Below are positions 8,601-17,172 of a DNA stretch of 64,000 nucleotides, in pieces. The position numbers were made by a program, and so were the translations under genes. The stretch is from Catenuloplanes niger. Lineage in GTDB: Bacteria; Actinomycetota; Actinomycetes; Mycobacteriales; Micromonosporaceae. The notes beneath the pieces are model-generated. The model made no database searches. It was given only the letters and a program-made list of their open reading frames with translations, and was not told the origin of the DNA. How positions within the stretch are numbered: position 1 is the stretch's first letter; every line of letters starts with the position of its first letter. The stretch is taken from positions 3,915,001 through 3,979,000 of the forward strand of contig NZ_JAVDYC010000001.1 of NCBI RefSeq assembly GCF_031458255.1. Direction: 5' to 3'.

Positions 8601-8756
8601 GGGGTCTGGGTCGCTCCCGGAACGGCACGGCGCCCGCGGGGGCATGCGGAAGGTGACCACGCCGGAAGCGGGAACAGCGAGCTCCGGGGTCGCCCCCGGA
8701 ACCGCACAGCGCCCGCCGGAGCGGGCGACGGTGACCGCGCCGGGGGCGGGAACGCG
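8554..8756. repeat. 77-78 bp tandem repeat, about 2.6 copies
   Basis: Successive units align at 8576, 8653 and 8731 (GTGACC followed by CGCCGGAAGCGGGAAC or a variant), a period of 77 then 78 bp. The third unit is partial and ends just before the cds1 stop codon. The first two units share GCATGCGGA, GGTGACCACGCCGGAAGCGG and a CCCGGAAC motif. Confidence 0.85.
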
Positions 8757-8760
8757 GTTG

Positions 8761-9858
8761 TTACGGGAACTGGGGCCAGGTTCCGGACGTCAGGAAGTCA
8801 CGGATGGTGGTGAGGTGCGGGGCCAGGTCGAGGTTCTGTTCGGTGACCCAGGAGTCGGAGAAGTAGGTGTCGGCGTAGCGTTCGCCGCCGTCGCAGAGCA
8901 GCGTGACGACGGAGCCGGTCTGGCCGGCGGCGCGCATCTCCGCGATCAGCGTGAACGCGCCCCACAGGTTGGTGCCGGTGGAACCGCCGACGCGGCGGCC
9001 GAGGACGGCGCTGGCGGCGCGCATGGCGGCGAGCGACGCGGCGTCCGGAACCGCGAGCATGCGGTCGACGACGGCGGGCTGGAAGCTCGCCTCGACGCGG
9101 GGGCGGCCGATGCCCTCGATGAGCGAGCCGCGGCCGGTCTCGACGGTCCAGTCGGCGTCGCGGTACGCCGGGAAGAACGCCGAGTTCTCCACGTCGACCA
9201 CGCAGACGCGGGTGTCGTAGCGGCGGTAGCGGACGTAGCGGCCGAGTGTGGCGCTGGTGCCGCCGGTGCCGGCGCCGGTGACGACCCAGGCCGGGATCGG
9301 GTGCCGTTCCAGCTCCATCTGCGCGTAGATCGACTCGGCGATGTTGTTGTTGCCCCGCCAGTCGGTGGCGCGCTCGGCGTAGGTGAACTGGTCCATGAAG
9401 TGGCCGCCCAGGTCGTCGGCGAGGCGGCGGGCCTCGATGGACGCGGCGGCCGGGTTCGCCACCAGGTGGCACTTGCCGCCCTGGAACTCGATCAGGCTGA
9501 TCTTCTCGGCGGACGTGGTGGCCGGCATGACCGCGATGAACGGCAGGCCGAGCATGCGGGCGAAGTACGCCTCGGAGACCGCGGTCGAGCCGGAGGACGC
9601 CTCGACGATCGTGGTCTGCGGGCCGATCCAGCCGTTGCAGAGGCCGTAGAGGAAGAGCGAGCGGGCCAGGCGGTGCTTGAGCGAGCCGGTCGGGTGCACC
9701 GACTCGTCCTTGAGGTAGAGGTCGATGCCCCACTCGGGCGGCAGCGGGAACGGGAGGAGGTGCGTGTCGGCGGACCGGTTCGCGTCCGCCTCGACCTTGC
9801 CGATCGCCTCGATCACCCAGACCCGCGCCGGTTCGTCACAGCGCGCGAAGGAGGTCAT
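8761..9858 (-). CDS. cds1: PLP-dependent L-cysteine desulfhydrase, Cds1-like
   Basis: This 365-residue protein belongs to the cysteine synthase/beta family of fold-type II PLP enzymes. It closely resembles mycobacterial Cds1 (Rv3684), which breaks L-cysteine into sulfide, ammonia and pyruvate. Visible family features are [14 protein letters not shown] (containing the PLP lysine), [28 protein letters not shown] and [14 protein letters not shown]. It overlaps the upstream Lrp/AsnC gene by four bases (ATGA), so the two form an operon in which the regulator probably responds to cysteine or another amino acid. I chose the ATG in this overlap over an upstream in-frame start. The repeat array abuts its 3' end. 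Confidence 0.88.
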   Translation of the reverse strand: MTSFARCDEPARVWVIEAIGKVEADANRSADTHLLPFPLPPEWGIDLYLKDESVHPTGSLKHRLARSLFLYGLCNGWIGPQTTIVEASSGSTAVSEAYFARMLGLPFIAVMPATTSAEKISLIEFQGGKCHLVANPAAASIEARRLADDLGGHFMDQFTYAERATDWRGNNNIAESIYAQMELERHPIPAWVVTGAGTGGTSATLGRYVRYRRYDTRVCVVDVENSAFFPAYRDADWTVETGRGSLIEGIGRPRVEASFQPAVVDRMLAVPDAASLAAMRAASAVLGRRVGGSTGTNLWGAFTLIAEMRAAGQTGSVVTLLCDGGERYADTYFSDSWVTEQNLDLAPHLTTIRDFLTSGTWPQFP

Positions 9859-10304
9859 CGGACCACCGGCTGCGGGCGGTGCTCCCACTTGGTGGAGAGC
9901 GCGATCGCGGTGCGCGTGCTGGCGACGCCGGGGACCCGGCCGATGCGCACGACGATCTGCTCGAGCTCGGCTATCGTGCCGACCCGCACCTTGATCTGGA
10001 ACGACTCGAGGCCGGCCATGAAGTAGCAGTCCTCGATCTCCGGCATCTCGCGCAGTGCGGCGCCGACGTCGTCGGTGTCGCCGCCGGAGTCCTGCACGAT
10101 GCCGATGAACGCGGTCACGCCGAGCCCGACGGCCTCCGGGTCCACCTCGGCCTGGTAGCCGCGCAGGACGCCGTTCGACTCCAGCTTGCCGACGCGCTCG
10201 TGCACGGCGGGGGCGGAGAGGCCGACCTGGCGGGCCAGCTCCGCGTACGAGATGCGCGCGTTGCCACGCAACAGCTCCACGATTTTCAGGTCAGTTGTAT
10301 CCAC
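9855..10304 (-). CDS. Lrp/AsnC-family transcriptional regulator
   Basis: This is a standard 149-residue feast/famine regulator. The N-terminal HTH ([21 protein letters not shown], about residues 15-35) is followed by a RAM/ligand-binding domain (about 65-145). The GTG start has no clear ribosome site, but TATTGT lies nine bases upstream (10314-10319), so the transcript may be nearly leaderless. It precedes cds1 in an overlapping pair and probably controls it, as well as itself. In Streptomyces a regulator of this family sits next to the late menaquinone genes, and the same neighbourhood is kept here. The effector is unknown. Confidence 0.92.
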   Translation of the reverse strand: MDTTDLKIVELLRGNARISYAELARQVGLSAPAVHERVGKLESNGVLRGYQAEVDPEAVGLGVTAFIGIVQDSGGDTDDVGAALREMPEIEDCYFMAGLESFQIKVRVGTIAELEQIVVRIGRVPGVASTRTAIALSTKWEHRPQPVVR

Positions 10305-10462
10305 GGTGCGTTAACAATATCGCCCTCGACCGCGCGCGGCGATCCGTCGTAAATCAGAACCAATCTCGCAGATAGTACCGCCGAACGGCTCAACCAGTGC
10401 GTTTTCCACGTTCTCCGGACACGCTACGCGGGCGGTGCTTCAATGGCCGTACGTCCCTAGAG

Positions 10463-10506
10463 TGCTTCGGTGTGGACACGGAACGTAATCAATAATCCCC
10501 GAAGCA
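10463..10506 (+). promoter_or_regulatory. Inverted repeat upstream of bldC
   Basis: TGCTTCGG (10463-10470) is matched by its exact complement CCGAAGCA (10499-10506) across 28 bases that contain an A/T-rich AATCAATAAT stretch suitable for a -10 element. It ends about 22 bases before the bldC start. It could be an operator or a leader hairpin; the sequence does not decide. Confidence 0.4.
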
Positions 10507-10528
10507 TCGATCGACGCTAGGAGGGGTC

Positions 10529-10792
10529 GTGGACACTGGAGATCGTCTGCTGACGCCGGGCGAGGTGGCTGCGCTGTTCCGCGTCGACCCGAAGACGGTC
10601 ACTCGCTGGGCGGCCGCCGGCCGGATCGGCAGCATCAGGACACCGGGCGGGCATCGCCGCTTCCGGGAGTCCGAGGTACGCCAGCTGCTCGAGGGCGAGG
10701 GTGCCCTGGAGGAGCTGAACAAGGATCTGCCGCCGGAACCGAACGGCGGCAACGGTGGGTCCGGCGGCTATCACCCGCCGTCGCTCAACTGA
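10529..10792 (+). CDS. bldC: BldC-type MerR-like DNA-binding protein
   Basis: This 87-residue protein is a BldC homolog, the small MerR-like regulator that controls the onset of development in Streptomyces by binding direct repeats cooperatively. The winged-HTH core is clear: LLTPGEVAALFRVDPKTVTR, then TPGGHRRFRESEV (residues 7-52). After the core it has a longer tail than Streptomyces BldC (68 residues), rich in Gly, Asn and Pro and ending YHPPSLN. The GTG start follows a strong GGAGGGG site. It converges on ubiX with only five bases between stop codons. Confidence 0.95.
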   Translation: MDTGDRLLTPGEVAALFRVDPKTVTRWAAAGRIGSIRTPGGHRRFRESEVRQLLEGEGALEELNKDLPPEPNGGNGGSGGYHPPSLN

Positions 10793-10797
10793 GCTGG

Positions 10798-11421
10798 TCA
10801 ACGTGCGTTGAGCTCGCCGGCCCACCGGCGGAAGAGGCTGTGCGGTACGCCGAGCGCGTCCAGCACCTTGCCCGCCACGAAGTCGACGAGCTGTTGTGCC
10901 GTGGCGCCCGCGCCGGCCCCGTAGAAACCGGGGCTGGCCGGGAGCACCACCGCGCCCGCGTCGTGCAGTGCGATCAGGTGTTCCAGGTGCGACCTGGTCA
11001 CCGGCGTCTCACGTGGCACCACCACGACGCGACGGCGCTCCTTGAGGGACACCTCGGCCGCGCGCTGCAGCAGGTCCTTGGAGAGGCCGATGGCGATGCC
11101 GGCGCAGGCCGCGGTCGACGCGGGGACGACCGCCAGCCCGCGCACCGGGTACGAGCCGCTGCTCGGGCCGGCCGCGAGGTCGCCGGCCGGCCAGTGCACG
11201 ACGTCGCCCGGCGTGGTGCCGAGCCACGCGGCCAGGTCGTCCTTCCAGTGCGCGTCCCGGAACGGGCGGCCGGTCTCGTCGAGGATCGTCAGCCGGGCGG
11301 CCCGGGAGACGATCAGGTCGACCGGCTCGCCCGCCTCGAAGAGCGCGCGGAGCACGGCGGCGGCGTACGGCGTCCCGGACGCCCCGGAGACGCCGACCAC
11401 CCAGGGGGTCCGTCTATCCAC
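10798..11421 (-). CDS. ubiX: UbiX-family flavin prenyltransferase (MqnM type)
   Basis: UbiX makes prenylated FMN, the cofactor that UbiD-type decarboxylases need. This 207-residue protein has the N-terminal flavin-binding VGVSGASGTPYA, the central VVPASTAACAGIAIGLSKDLLQ region (shown here in part of its length) and VVVPRETPVT. It is the last of three overlapping genes (ubiD, ubiA, ubiX) and overlaps ubiA by eight bases with a GTG start. In the futalosine menaquinone pathway this trio carries out the late steps (MqnL, MqnP, MqnM), so it most likely serves menaquinone and not ubiquinone, which actinobacteria lack. Confidence 0.93.
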   Translation of the reverse strand: MDRRTPWVVGVSGASGTPYAAAVLRALFEAGEPVDLIVSRAARLTILDETGRPFRDAHWKDDLAAWLGTTPGDVVHWPAGDLAAGPSSGSYPVRGLAVVPASTAACAGIAIGLSKDLLQRAAEVSLKERRRVVVVPRETPVTRSHLEHLIALHDAGAVVLPASPGFYGAGAGATAQQLVDFVAGKVLDALGVPHSLFRRWAGELNAR

Positions 11422-12310
11422 GGAGGCCCTGCAGGATCACCAGGTCGAGCAGGGCGAACGCGAAGAGCGCGACCGCGATCAGGCCGTTCGCCGTGAAGAA
11501 CGCGCGGTTGACCCGGGACAGGTCGTCCGGGCGCACGATCCGGTGCTCGTAGACCAGCACGCCGGCGATCCCGGCCAGGCCGAGCCACCAGAGCCAGCCG
11601 TACCCGGTGAGGTAGCCGAACGCGGCGTAGAGCGCGACCGTCACCACATGCGTGGCCGCGGCGATCCGCAGCGCACCGGCGACGCCGTGCTTGACCGGCA
11701 CCGAGCCGACGCCGATCTGCCGGTCGATGTCCACGTCCTGGCAGGCGTAGATGCAGTCGAAGCCGCCGATCCAGGTGCCGACCGCGAGGCCGAGCACCAG
11801 CGCCTCCCACGACCAGGCGCCGGTCACGCCGATCCAGGCGCCGACCGGGGCCACGGCCTGCGCGGCGCCCAGGAACACCTGCGGGTAGTTGGTGAAGCGC
11901 TTGGCGTACGAGTAGATGACCAGCGCGAACAGGGCGAGCGGGGCGAGCAGCAGGCAGAGCGGGTTGAGCGCGGCGGCCGAGGCGAAGAAGATCACCAGCG
12001 AGATGAGCAGGCCGGCCCAGGCGACGCGCATCGAGATCGCGCCGGTGACCAGCTCGCGGTTGGCGGTGCGTGGGTTCTGCGCGTCGATCCGCACGTCGAT
12101 GATCCGGTTGGCGGCCATGGCGACCGTCCGCGCGGAGACCATGGCGACCGTGATCAGCGCGAGCGTGCCCCACTGCACGTGGGTTCCCTGAGACCGCATG
12201 GCGGTCAGCGCGGCCAGGTAGGCGAACGGCAGCGCGAAGATCGAGTGCTCGATCATCACCAGCCGCAGGAAGCCCTTGACCGGGTTCGGCCGGGCCACGG
12301 TGTCGGTCAC
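11414..12310 (-). CDS. mqnP: UbiA-type prenyltransferase for menaquinone (MqnP)
   Basis: This 298-residue integral membrane protein attaches the polyprenyl chain to the naphthoate head group. The two Asp-rich motifs of UbiA enzymes are present: NRIIDVRIDAQNPRTANRE near residue 60 (binds the prenyl diphosphate with magnesium) and CQDVDIDRQIGVGSVP near residue 185. About eight to nine hydrophobic helices fill the rest. The GTG start overlaps the ubiD stop codon by four bases (GTGA), and the 3' end overlaps ubiX, so the three are translationally coupled. An upstream open extension of this frame lies inside ubiD and is not part of the protein. Confidence 0.93.
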   Translation of the reverse strand: MTDTVARPNPVKGFLRLVMIEHSIFALPFAYLAALTAMRSQGTHVQWGTLALITVAMVSARTVAMAANRIIDVRIDAQNPRTANRELVTGAISMRVAWAGLLISLVIFFASAAALNPLCLLLAPLALFALVIYSYAKRFTNYPQVFLGAAQAVAPVGAWIGVTGAWSWEALVLGLAVGTWIGGFDCIYACQDVDIDRQIGVGSVPVKHGVAGALRIAAATHVVTVALYAAFGYLTGYGWLWWLGLAGIAGVLVYEHRIVRPDDLSRVNRAFFTANGLIAVALFAFALLDLVILQGLRG

Positions 12311-13755
12311 AGGCCGTACTCCTTCCAGCGCTTGGTGACCTTCTGCACGACCTCCGGGGACATGACCATGCTCTCCGGCCAGCCGCGGGTGTAGCCCTCG
12401 GACGGCAGCTTGCGGGTCGCGTCGACACCGGCCTTGCCGCCCCAGAACTGCTGGTACGACGAGTGGTCCAGGTGGTCGACCGGCCCCTCGGTGAGCAGCA
12501 GGTCGCGCGAGTAGTCGACGTTGCCGAACGCGCGGAACGCGACCTCGGAGTAGTCGTGCACGTCGCAGTCCTCGTCCACCACGACGATCAGCTTGGTCAG
12601 CGACATCATGTGCGCGCCCCAGATCGCGTTCATCACCTTCTGCGCGTGCTTGGGGTACCGCTTCCGGATCGAGACGATCGCGCAGTTGTGGAACACGCCC
12701 TCGGCCGGCAGGTCGTAGTCGACGATGTCCGGGATCATGAAGCGCAGCAGCGGCGCGAAGATCCGCTCGGTGGCCTTGCCCAGCCCGTGGTCCTCCTGCG
12801 GCGGCTGGGACGTGACGATCGAGTGGTAGACCGGGTCGCGCTGCATGGTCATGCACTCGATGTGCAGCACCGGGAATGGCTCGACCGGCGTGTAGAAGCC
12901 GGTGTGGTCGCCGAACGGGCCCTCCGGCATCCGCTCGCCCGGCTCCAGGTAGCCCTCCAGCACGATCTGCGCGTTCGCCGGGACCTGGAGCGGCACGGTC
13001 AGGCAGTCGACCATCTCGACCCGCTCGTTGCGCAGGAAGCCGGCGAACAGGTACTCGTCGATGTCGGCCGGCAGCGGTGCGGAGGCGGAGTAGCAGACCG
13101 CCGGGTCCGCGCCGATCGCGATCGCCACCGGCAGCCGCTGGCCGAGCTGCTCCGCGACCGCGTGGTGGGCCGTGGAGTTCTTGTGGATCTGCCAGTGCAT
13201 GCCCAGCGTGTTGTGCGAGTGCTGTTGCAGCCGGTAGAGGCCGAGGTTGCGCTTGCCGTTCTCCGGGTGCTTGGTGTGGGTGAGCCCGAAGTTGTGGAAG
13301 ATGCCGCCGTCGCCGGGCCAGATCTGCAGTCCGGGCAGCCGGTTCAGGTCGACCTGGTCGCCCTTGTAGACGACCTCCTGGCAGGGCGCCGACTTGAGCT
13401 TCTTCGGCGGCATGGACTTGAGCTGCAGCACCTTGCCGATGCCGTCGCGGATGCCGGACCAGCCGACCGGCAGTTCCGGCTTGAGCATGTTGCCGATCCG
13501 CTCGCCGATCTCGTCGAGCGAGCCGACGCCGAGTGCCCGCGCGGTGCGTGCCTCCGTGCCGAACAGGTTGATCGCCACGGGCATGTCGCCGCGGGTGGGC
13601 CGCTCGAAGAGCAGAGCGGGGCCGTGAGCCTTGACCGTACGGTTGACGATCTCGCTCATCTCGAGGGTGGGGTCGACCGGCGCGCTGACCCGGCGGAGAT
13701 CACCGGTCTTCTCCAGCGCGGCGAGGAAGTCCTTCAGGTCCGTGAACGCCGCCAT
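12307..13755 (-). CDS. mqnL: UbiD-family menaquinone biosynthesis decarboxylase (MqnL)
   Basis: This 482-residue enzyme removes the carboxyl group from the menaquinone precursor using prenyl-FMN. Family signatures include GPALLFERP, MHWQIHKNSTAHHA, the catalytic PEGPFGDHTGFYTP and the C-terminal GKAGVDATRKLPSEG. It fits the SCO4490-type group of decarboxylases of the futalosine pathway. I chose the ATG of MAAFTDLKDF, the usual family start, over an in-frame start 25 codons upstream in non-conserved sequence. It heads the ubiD-ubiA-ubiX operon and lies divergent from an unknown secreted protein gene. Confidence 0.94.
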   Translation of the reverse strand: MAAFTDLKDFLAALEKTGDLRRVSAPVDPTLEMSEIVNRTVKAHGPALLFERPTRGDMPVAINLFGTEARTARALGVGSLDEIGERIGNMLKPELPVGWSGIRDGIGKVLQLKSMPPKKLKSAPCQEVVYKGDQVDLNRLPGLQIWPGDGGIFHNFGLTHTKHPENGKRNLGLYRLQQHSHNTLGMHWQIHKNSTAHHAVAEQLGQRLPVAIAIGADPAVCYSASAPLPADIDEYLFAGFLRNERVEMVDCLTVPLQVPANAQIVLEGYLEPGERMPEGPFGDHTGFYTPVEPFPVLHIECMTMQRDPVYHSIVTSQPPQEDHGLGKATERIFAPLLRFMIPDIVDYDLPAEGVFHNCAIVSIRKRYPKHAQKVMNAIWGAHMMSLTKLIVVVDEDCDVHDYSEVAFRAFGNVDYSRDLLLTEGPVDHLDHSSYQQFWGGKAGVDATRKLPSEGYTRGWPESMVMSPEVVQKVTKRWKEYGL

Positions 13756-13855
13756 GATGACCAGTCTTGCGCACTCTCCGGGATCGGTTGCGCGTGCGGT
13801 CCCATAACTGGTCCGCCGCCACACAATCACCGTGCGTATCCGAATGATTACAACG

Positions 13856-13861
13856 TAGTTT
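13856..13861 (+). promoter_or_regulatory. Candidate -10 element, leaderless transcript
   Basis: TAGTTT stands eight bases before the ATG of the following gene, and no ribosome site is present between them. This is the usual geometry of a leaderless actinobacterial promoter. Confidence 0.4.
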
Positions 13862-13869
13862 GTTCTGAT

Positions 13870-14550
13870 ATGCGGGGACTGGCGGCTTTGATGGTTCTGG
13901 CGGTGGTCACACCGCCGCTACCGGCGCAGGACCGGATGTCCGGATACCACCACCTCGGTGCCACCACGATCGGCGAGTTCCACGGCGCGTCCGCGCGGCT
14001 CACCGTGGTCGACCCGGAGGTCCGGCCCGGCACGCACGACTTCGTCGCCGCCCGGCTGCTGGCCAAGCGGGAGACCGCGGACGGCGGCGTGGAGTGGCTG
14101 GAGGCGGGCTGGGCGGAGACCGGGTGGGGTGGCGACGGGCGGCAGCGGCTCTACACGTACGACAGCGTCTCCACGACCTGGCGTTTCCACGACGCGATCC
14201 GGCTGCGGCCCGGCGACGAGGTCTGGATCGACCTGCGCCCCGGCGCGGACGGCATGTGGCAGGCGTGGGCGTGGTGGGACGGCGACTGGCACCTGCTGGC
14301 CGAGAAGCACGTGCCGATCGGCGCGGCCGGGCGGATGGAGCAGTACGTCGAGATCTACCACGACGACAGCGACGGGCCGATGCACGTGCCGCACGCGGAG
14401 ATCGACTACGCGCGGGTACGCCTCGGCCCGGACGGCCCGGACGTGCCGTGGACGCCGGAGACCGCGCCGAGCACGACCGGCGAGGGCGACGAGGGCTACT
14501 GCGTGGAGTGGCAGTCCCGCTTCACGTTTTGGTCCGCCGGGACGTGCTGA
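13870..14550 (+). CDS. Secreted protein of unknown function
   Basis: This 226-residue protein has a short N-terminal hydrophobic segment (MRGLAALMVLAVVTPPLPAQ) that looks like a signal peptide. After it comes a soluble region rich in Trp, Tyr and Asp with paired beta-like stretches (WLEAGWAETGW, WQAWAWWDGDWHL, YVEIYHDDSDGP). The composition suggests an extracellular beta-sandwich, perhaps ligand- or carbohydrate-binding, but I recognise no family. Two cysteines near the C-terminus (GYCVEW and the final GTC) could form a disulfide. The gene is probably transcribed without a leader and converges on ccsB, with four bases between the two ends. Confidence 0.75.
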   Translation: MRGLAALMVLAVVTPPLPAQDRMSGYHHLGATTIGEFHGASARLTVVDPEVRPGTHDFVAARLLAKRETADGGVEWLEAGWAETGWGGDGRQRLYTYDSVSTTWRFHDAIRLRPGDEVWIDLRPGADGMWQAWAWWDGDWHLLAEKHVPIGAAGRMEQYVEIYHDDSDGPMHVPHAEIDYARVRLGPDGPDVPWTPETAPSTTGEGDEGYCVEWQSRFTFWSAGTC

Positions 14551-14554
14551 CGGC

Positions 14555-15538
14555 TCAGACCCCGGCGTACGAGTGCAGGCCGCCGAAGAACAGGTTCACG
14601 CCGAACAGGTTCATCAGCATGGTGAGGAAGCCGACGATCGCGATCCAGGTCGCCACGTTGCGCCGCACGCTGGGCGTGGCCCGGGCGTGCAGGTAACCGG
14701 CGTAGACGATCCAGGAGATGAACGCCCACACCTCCTTGGGGTCCCAGTCCCAGTAGCGGCCCCACGACGCCTCCGCCCAGATCGGGCCCGCGATCAGCGC
14801 GCCGAACGTCCAGATCGGGAACGCGAACGCGTGCAGCCGGAACGTCAGCCGCTCCAGCGCGGCCGCGTTCGGCACGTTCTTCGCCAGCGAGTACGGGAAG
14901 CTGCGCCGGCCCTTCTCGTACCCGTTGCGCATCAGGTAGAGCGTGGCCGGCACGACGCCGAGCAGGAAGATGCCGGACGAGGTGGAGACGGCCGCGATGT
15001 GGACGATGAACCAGGCCGAGTCCAGCGCCGGAACCAGCGGGCCGACCGGCGTGTACGCCACCATGCCGGCCACACCGAGCAGCAGCACCTGGAACAGCGC
15101 CACGAACAGGCCGAGGTGCCGCAGGCCGGGCCGGCGCGCCAGCACCACGAACCAGGCCACGATGCCGATGAACGTGGCCGAGAGGATGAACTCGTACATG
15201 TTGCCCCACGGCACCCGGTCCGCCGCGATGCCGCGGGTGACCAGCGTGCCGAGATGGGCCAGCGCGGCGAGCACGGTGACGCCGACGGCCGCCCAGCCGA
15301 GGACGCCGCCCTTCACCGCCTTGGCCGCCGGCTCGACCGGCTCCACGACGGCCGGCGCCTCGGTGCCGGACTCGGCCGGGCCGCCCGCGCCGGCCATGAC
15401 CAGCTCGCGCTCCGGCCGCATCGCCGCGCGCCCGATGTGACTCCGGGTGCCGAACGCGTACTCCGCCGCGTGGCAGATCATCGCCGCCAGGTAGGCCAGG
15501 ACGGTCACCACCAGCAGCTGATCGGAGAGCTCAGCCAT
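14555..15538 (-). CDS. ccsB: Cytochrome c biogenesis protein CcsB (heme handling, System II)
   Basis: This 327-residue polytopic protein is the CcsA/ResC-type subunit that works with ResB to move heme and join it to apocytochrome c outside the membrane. The tryptophan-rich heme-binding motif is seen as WGRYWDWDPKEVWAF near residue 250, and conserved histidines lie in the flanking helices (HIAAVSTSS, RLHAFAF). About eight transmembrane helices are visible. The start overlaps the resB stop codon (TGATG); a GTG one codon upstream is equally possible. It is the last gene of the hemL-to-ccsB operon. Confidence 0.93.
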   Translation of the reverse strand: MAELSDQLLVVTVLAYLAAMICHAAEYAFGTRSHIGRAAMRPERELVMAGAGGPAESGTEAPAVVEPVEPAAKAVKGGVLGWAAVGVTVLAALAHLGTLVTRGIAADRVPWGNMYEFILSATFIGIVAWFVVLARRPGLRHLGLFVALFQVLLLGVAGMVAYTPVGPLVPALDSAWFIVHIAAVSTSSGIFLLGVVPATLYLMRNGYEKGRRSFPYSLAKNVPNAAALERLTFRLHAFAFPIWTFGALIAGPIWAEASWGRYWDWDPKEVWAFISWIVYAGYLHARATPSVRRNVATWIAIVGFLTMLMNLFGVNLFFGGLHSYAGV

Positions 15539-17172
15539 CACACGGTCCCTTCAGCGGTGTCCTTCGCCGTGCCACCGCCCGGCCTGGTCGCGGCGACCAG
15601 CTGGGCGAACTCATCGGCGAAGCCCGGATAGTCGGTGCGCGGCAGCCCACCGGCCTCCATGAAACTACTACGTCCCGTCGTGGACGATTCTCCCAGGTCG
15701 CCGGGCGTGATTCGGAAGAACACCCGGCGTCGCTTCCCGTAGAGCGAGAGCGTCAGTCCGATCAGGCCGAGCACGCTGCTGAACAGGACGAAGAGCTGGC
15801 CGGGATCGCTGCGGACGGCGATCGTGGCGTACTCGCGGGTGCCGACGAACGTGACCGTGCTGCCGTCGTCGAGCGTCCACGACTCGCCCGGCCGGAGCAG
15901 CTTGGCCTCGCCGATCTGGGTCAGCTTGCCCCGGTCGATCTGCGCCTGGTTGATCGAGTAGACCGAGTTCGGGATGCCGGCGTCCTCACCCAGGTTGCCG
16001 CGGTAGGCGAGCAACGTCAGGCCCGGATTCCGCTCCGCCGGGTGGACCGAGATCGTGACCAGCCCTTCCGTCGGCATGGTCGGCGCGTAGATGCCCTGGA
16101 ACCCGACCTGCTGGTCGTCCTGGCGCTGTCCGGTGGCCGGGTCCACGTTGGCGTCCGGGAACTTGGCGACGCCCTCGCTGGTCTGGTTCAGATCGGTGGA
16201 CAGGAACGGGCTGACCCGCTCCTGCGTGACGCCGTACCGGTCCGTGTACCGGATGACCGGCGCGTAGCCGTGCCCGAGCAGGTACACGCTGGCACCGTCC
16301 AGGCGCAGCGGCGAGTTGACCGCGAACCGCTCGCTCCGCGCGCCGCCGTTCTCCTCGACCGTGGCCGTGGCCTCGAAGGACTCCGGCATTCCGGTGTCCA
16401 GGAAGCGGGCCTCGAAGTCCGTCAGCTCCAGGCAGAACGGCGGCAGGTCGGCGTCGTCGACGCGCGGCCCGAGGTCGCTCTCGTCGAACTGCGGGACGCT
16501 GTTGCAGAACGCGGTGTCCGGGCCGGCCACCAGGATGCGGTTGCCGTGCCAGCCGTACCAGCCGCCGAACGCGACGCCGGCCAGCACGCACAGCAGCGCG
16601 GTGTGGAAGACCAGGTTGCCGGTCTCCTTGAGGTGGCCCTTCTCCGCGCTGACCGTCCACCCGCCGTCGGCCTGCTCGCGGGCGATCGCGCGCCACCGGG
16701 CCGCCCGCAGCATCGCGCGGATCCGCTCGGCCGCCTCCGCGGGCGTGCCGTCGATCTCCTCGGCCGGGACGGACGCGGCCAGCCGGTCCAGCCGGCGCGG
16801 CGCCTCCGGCGGCGTCATCCGGGCCGCGCGCCAGTGCTCGCGGACGCGCGGGATGATGCAGCCGATCAGCGACGTGAACAGCAGCACGTAGATCGCGGAG
16901 AACCAGACGGACGCGTACGCGTCGAAGGCGCCCAGCCGGTCCAGCGTGGGCGCCAGGTCGGGGTGGTCCCGGAAGTAGTCGGACACCGCCTGCGCGCTCA
17001 CCGCGCGCTGCGGCAGCACGGAGCCCGGAATGGACGCGATCGCCAGCAGGAACAGCAGCGTCAGCGCGGTCCGCATGCTGGTCAGCTGCCGCCACGAGTT
17101 GCGCAGCAGCGCCCACACCGGATTCGGCCGTCGCCGGTCGTCCACGGTGGGGCGTTCGTCGAGCGCGGTCAC
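15538..17172 (-). CDS. resB: Cytochrome c biogenesis protein ResB
   Basis: This 544-residue protein is the ResB/Ccs1 partner of CcsB in System II. It begins with a cytoplasmic tail, then hydrophobic helices (about residues 35-55 and 85-105, a third near 185-205), a large extracytoplasmic region (about 215-445) and a last helix (about 455-475, VLFSSVLGLIGLTLSLYG). It contains the typical LRNSWRQLTSMRTALTLLF start and KGHLKETGNLVFH before the third helix. The GTG start overlaps the ccdA stop by four bases. Sequence upstream in the same frame lies within ccdA and is not part of it. Confidence 0.93.
   Translation of the reverse strand: MTALDERPTVDDRRRPNPVWALLRNSWRQLTSMRTALTLLFLLAIASIPGSVLPQRAVSAQAVSDYFRDHPDLAPTLDRLGAFDAYASVWFSAIYVLLFTSLIGCIIPRVREHWRAARMTPPEAPRRLDRLAASVPAEEIDGTPAEAAERIRAMLRAARWRAIAREQADGGWTVSAEKGHLKETGNLVFHTALLCVLAGVAFGGWYGWHGNRILVAGPDTAFCNSVPQFDESDLGPRVDDADLPPFCLELTDFEARFLDTGMPESFEATATVEENGGARSERFAVNSPLRLDGASVYLLGHGYAPVIRYTDRYGVTQERVSPFLSTDLNQTSEGVAKFPDANVDPATGQRQDDQQVGFQGIYAPTMPTEGLVTISVHPAERNPGLTLLAYRGNLGEDAGIPNSVYSINQAQIDRGKLTQIGEAKLLRPGESWTLDDGSTVTFVGTREYATIAVRSDPGQLFVLFSSVLGLIGLTLSLYGKRRRVFFRITPGDLGESSTTGRSSFMEAGGLPRTDYPGFADEFAQLVAATRPGGGTAKDTAEGTV

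Noticed and set aside
7920-8760. Several open frames of 60-210 codons in the repeat spacer
   Set aside because: All are low-complexity products of the repeats, in conflicting frames, with no ribosome site or recognisable product.
12463-13869. A plus-strand open frame running into the secreted protein gene
   Set aside because: Its first part is antisense to mqnL. Only the segment from 13870 has a signal peptide, a promoter-like -10 and independent composition.
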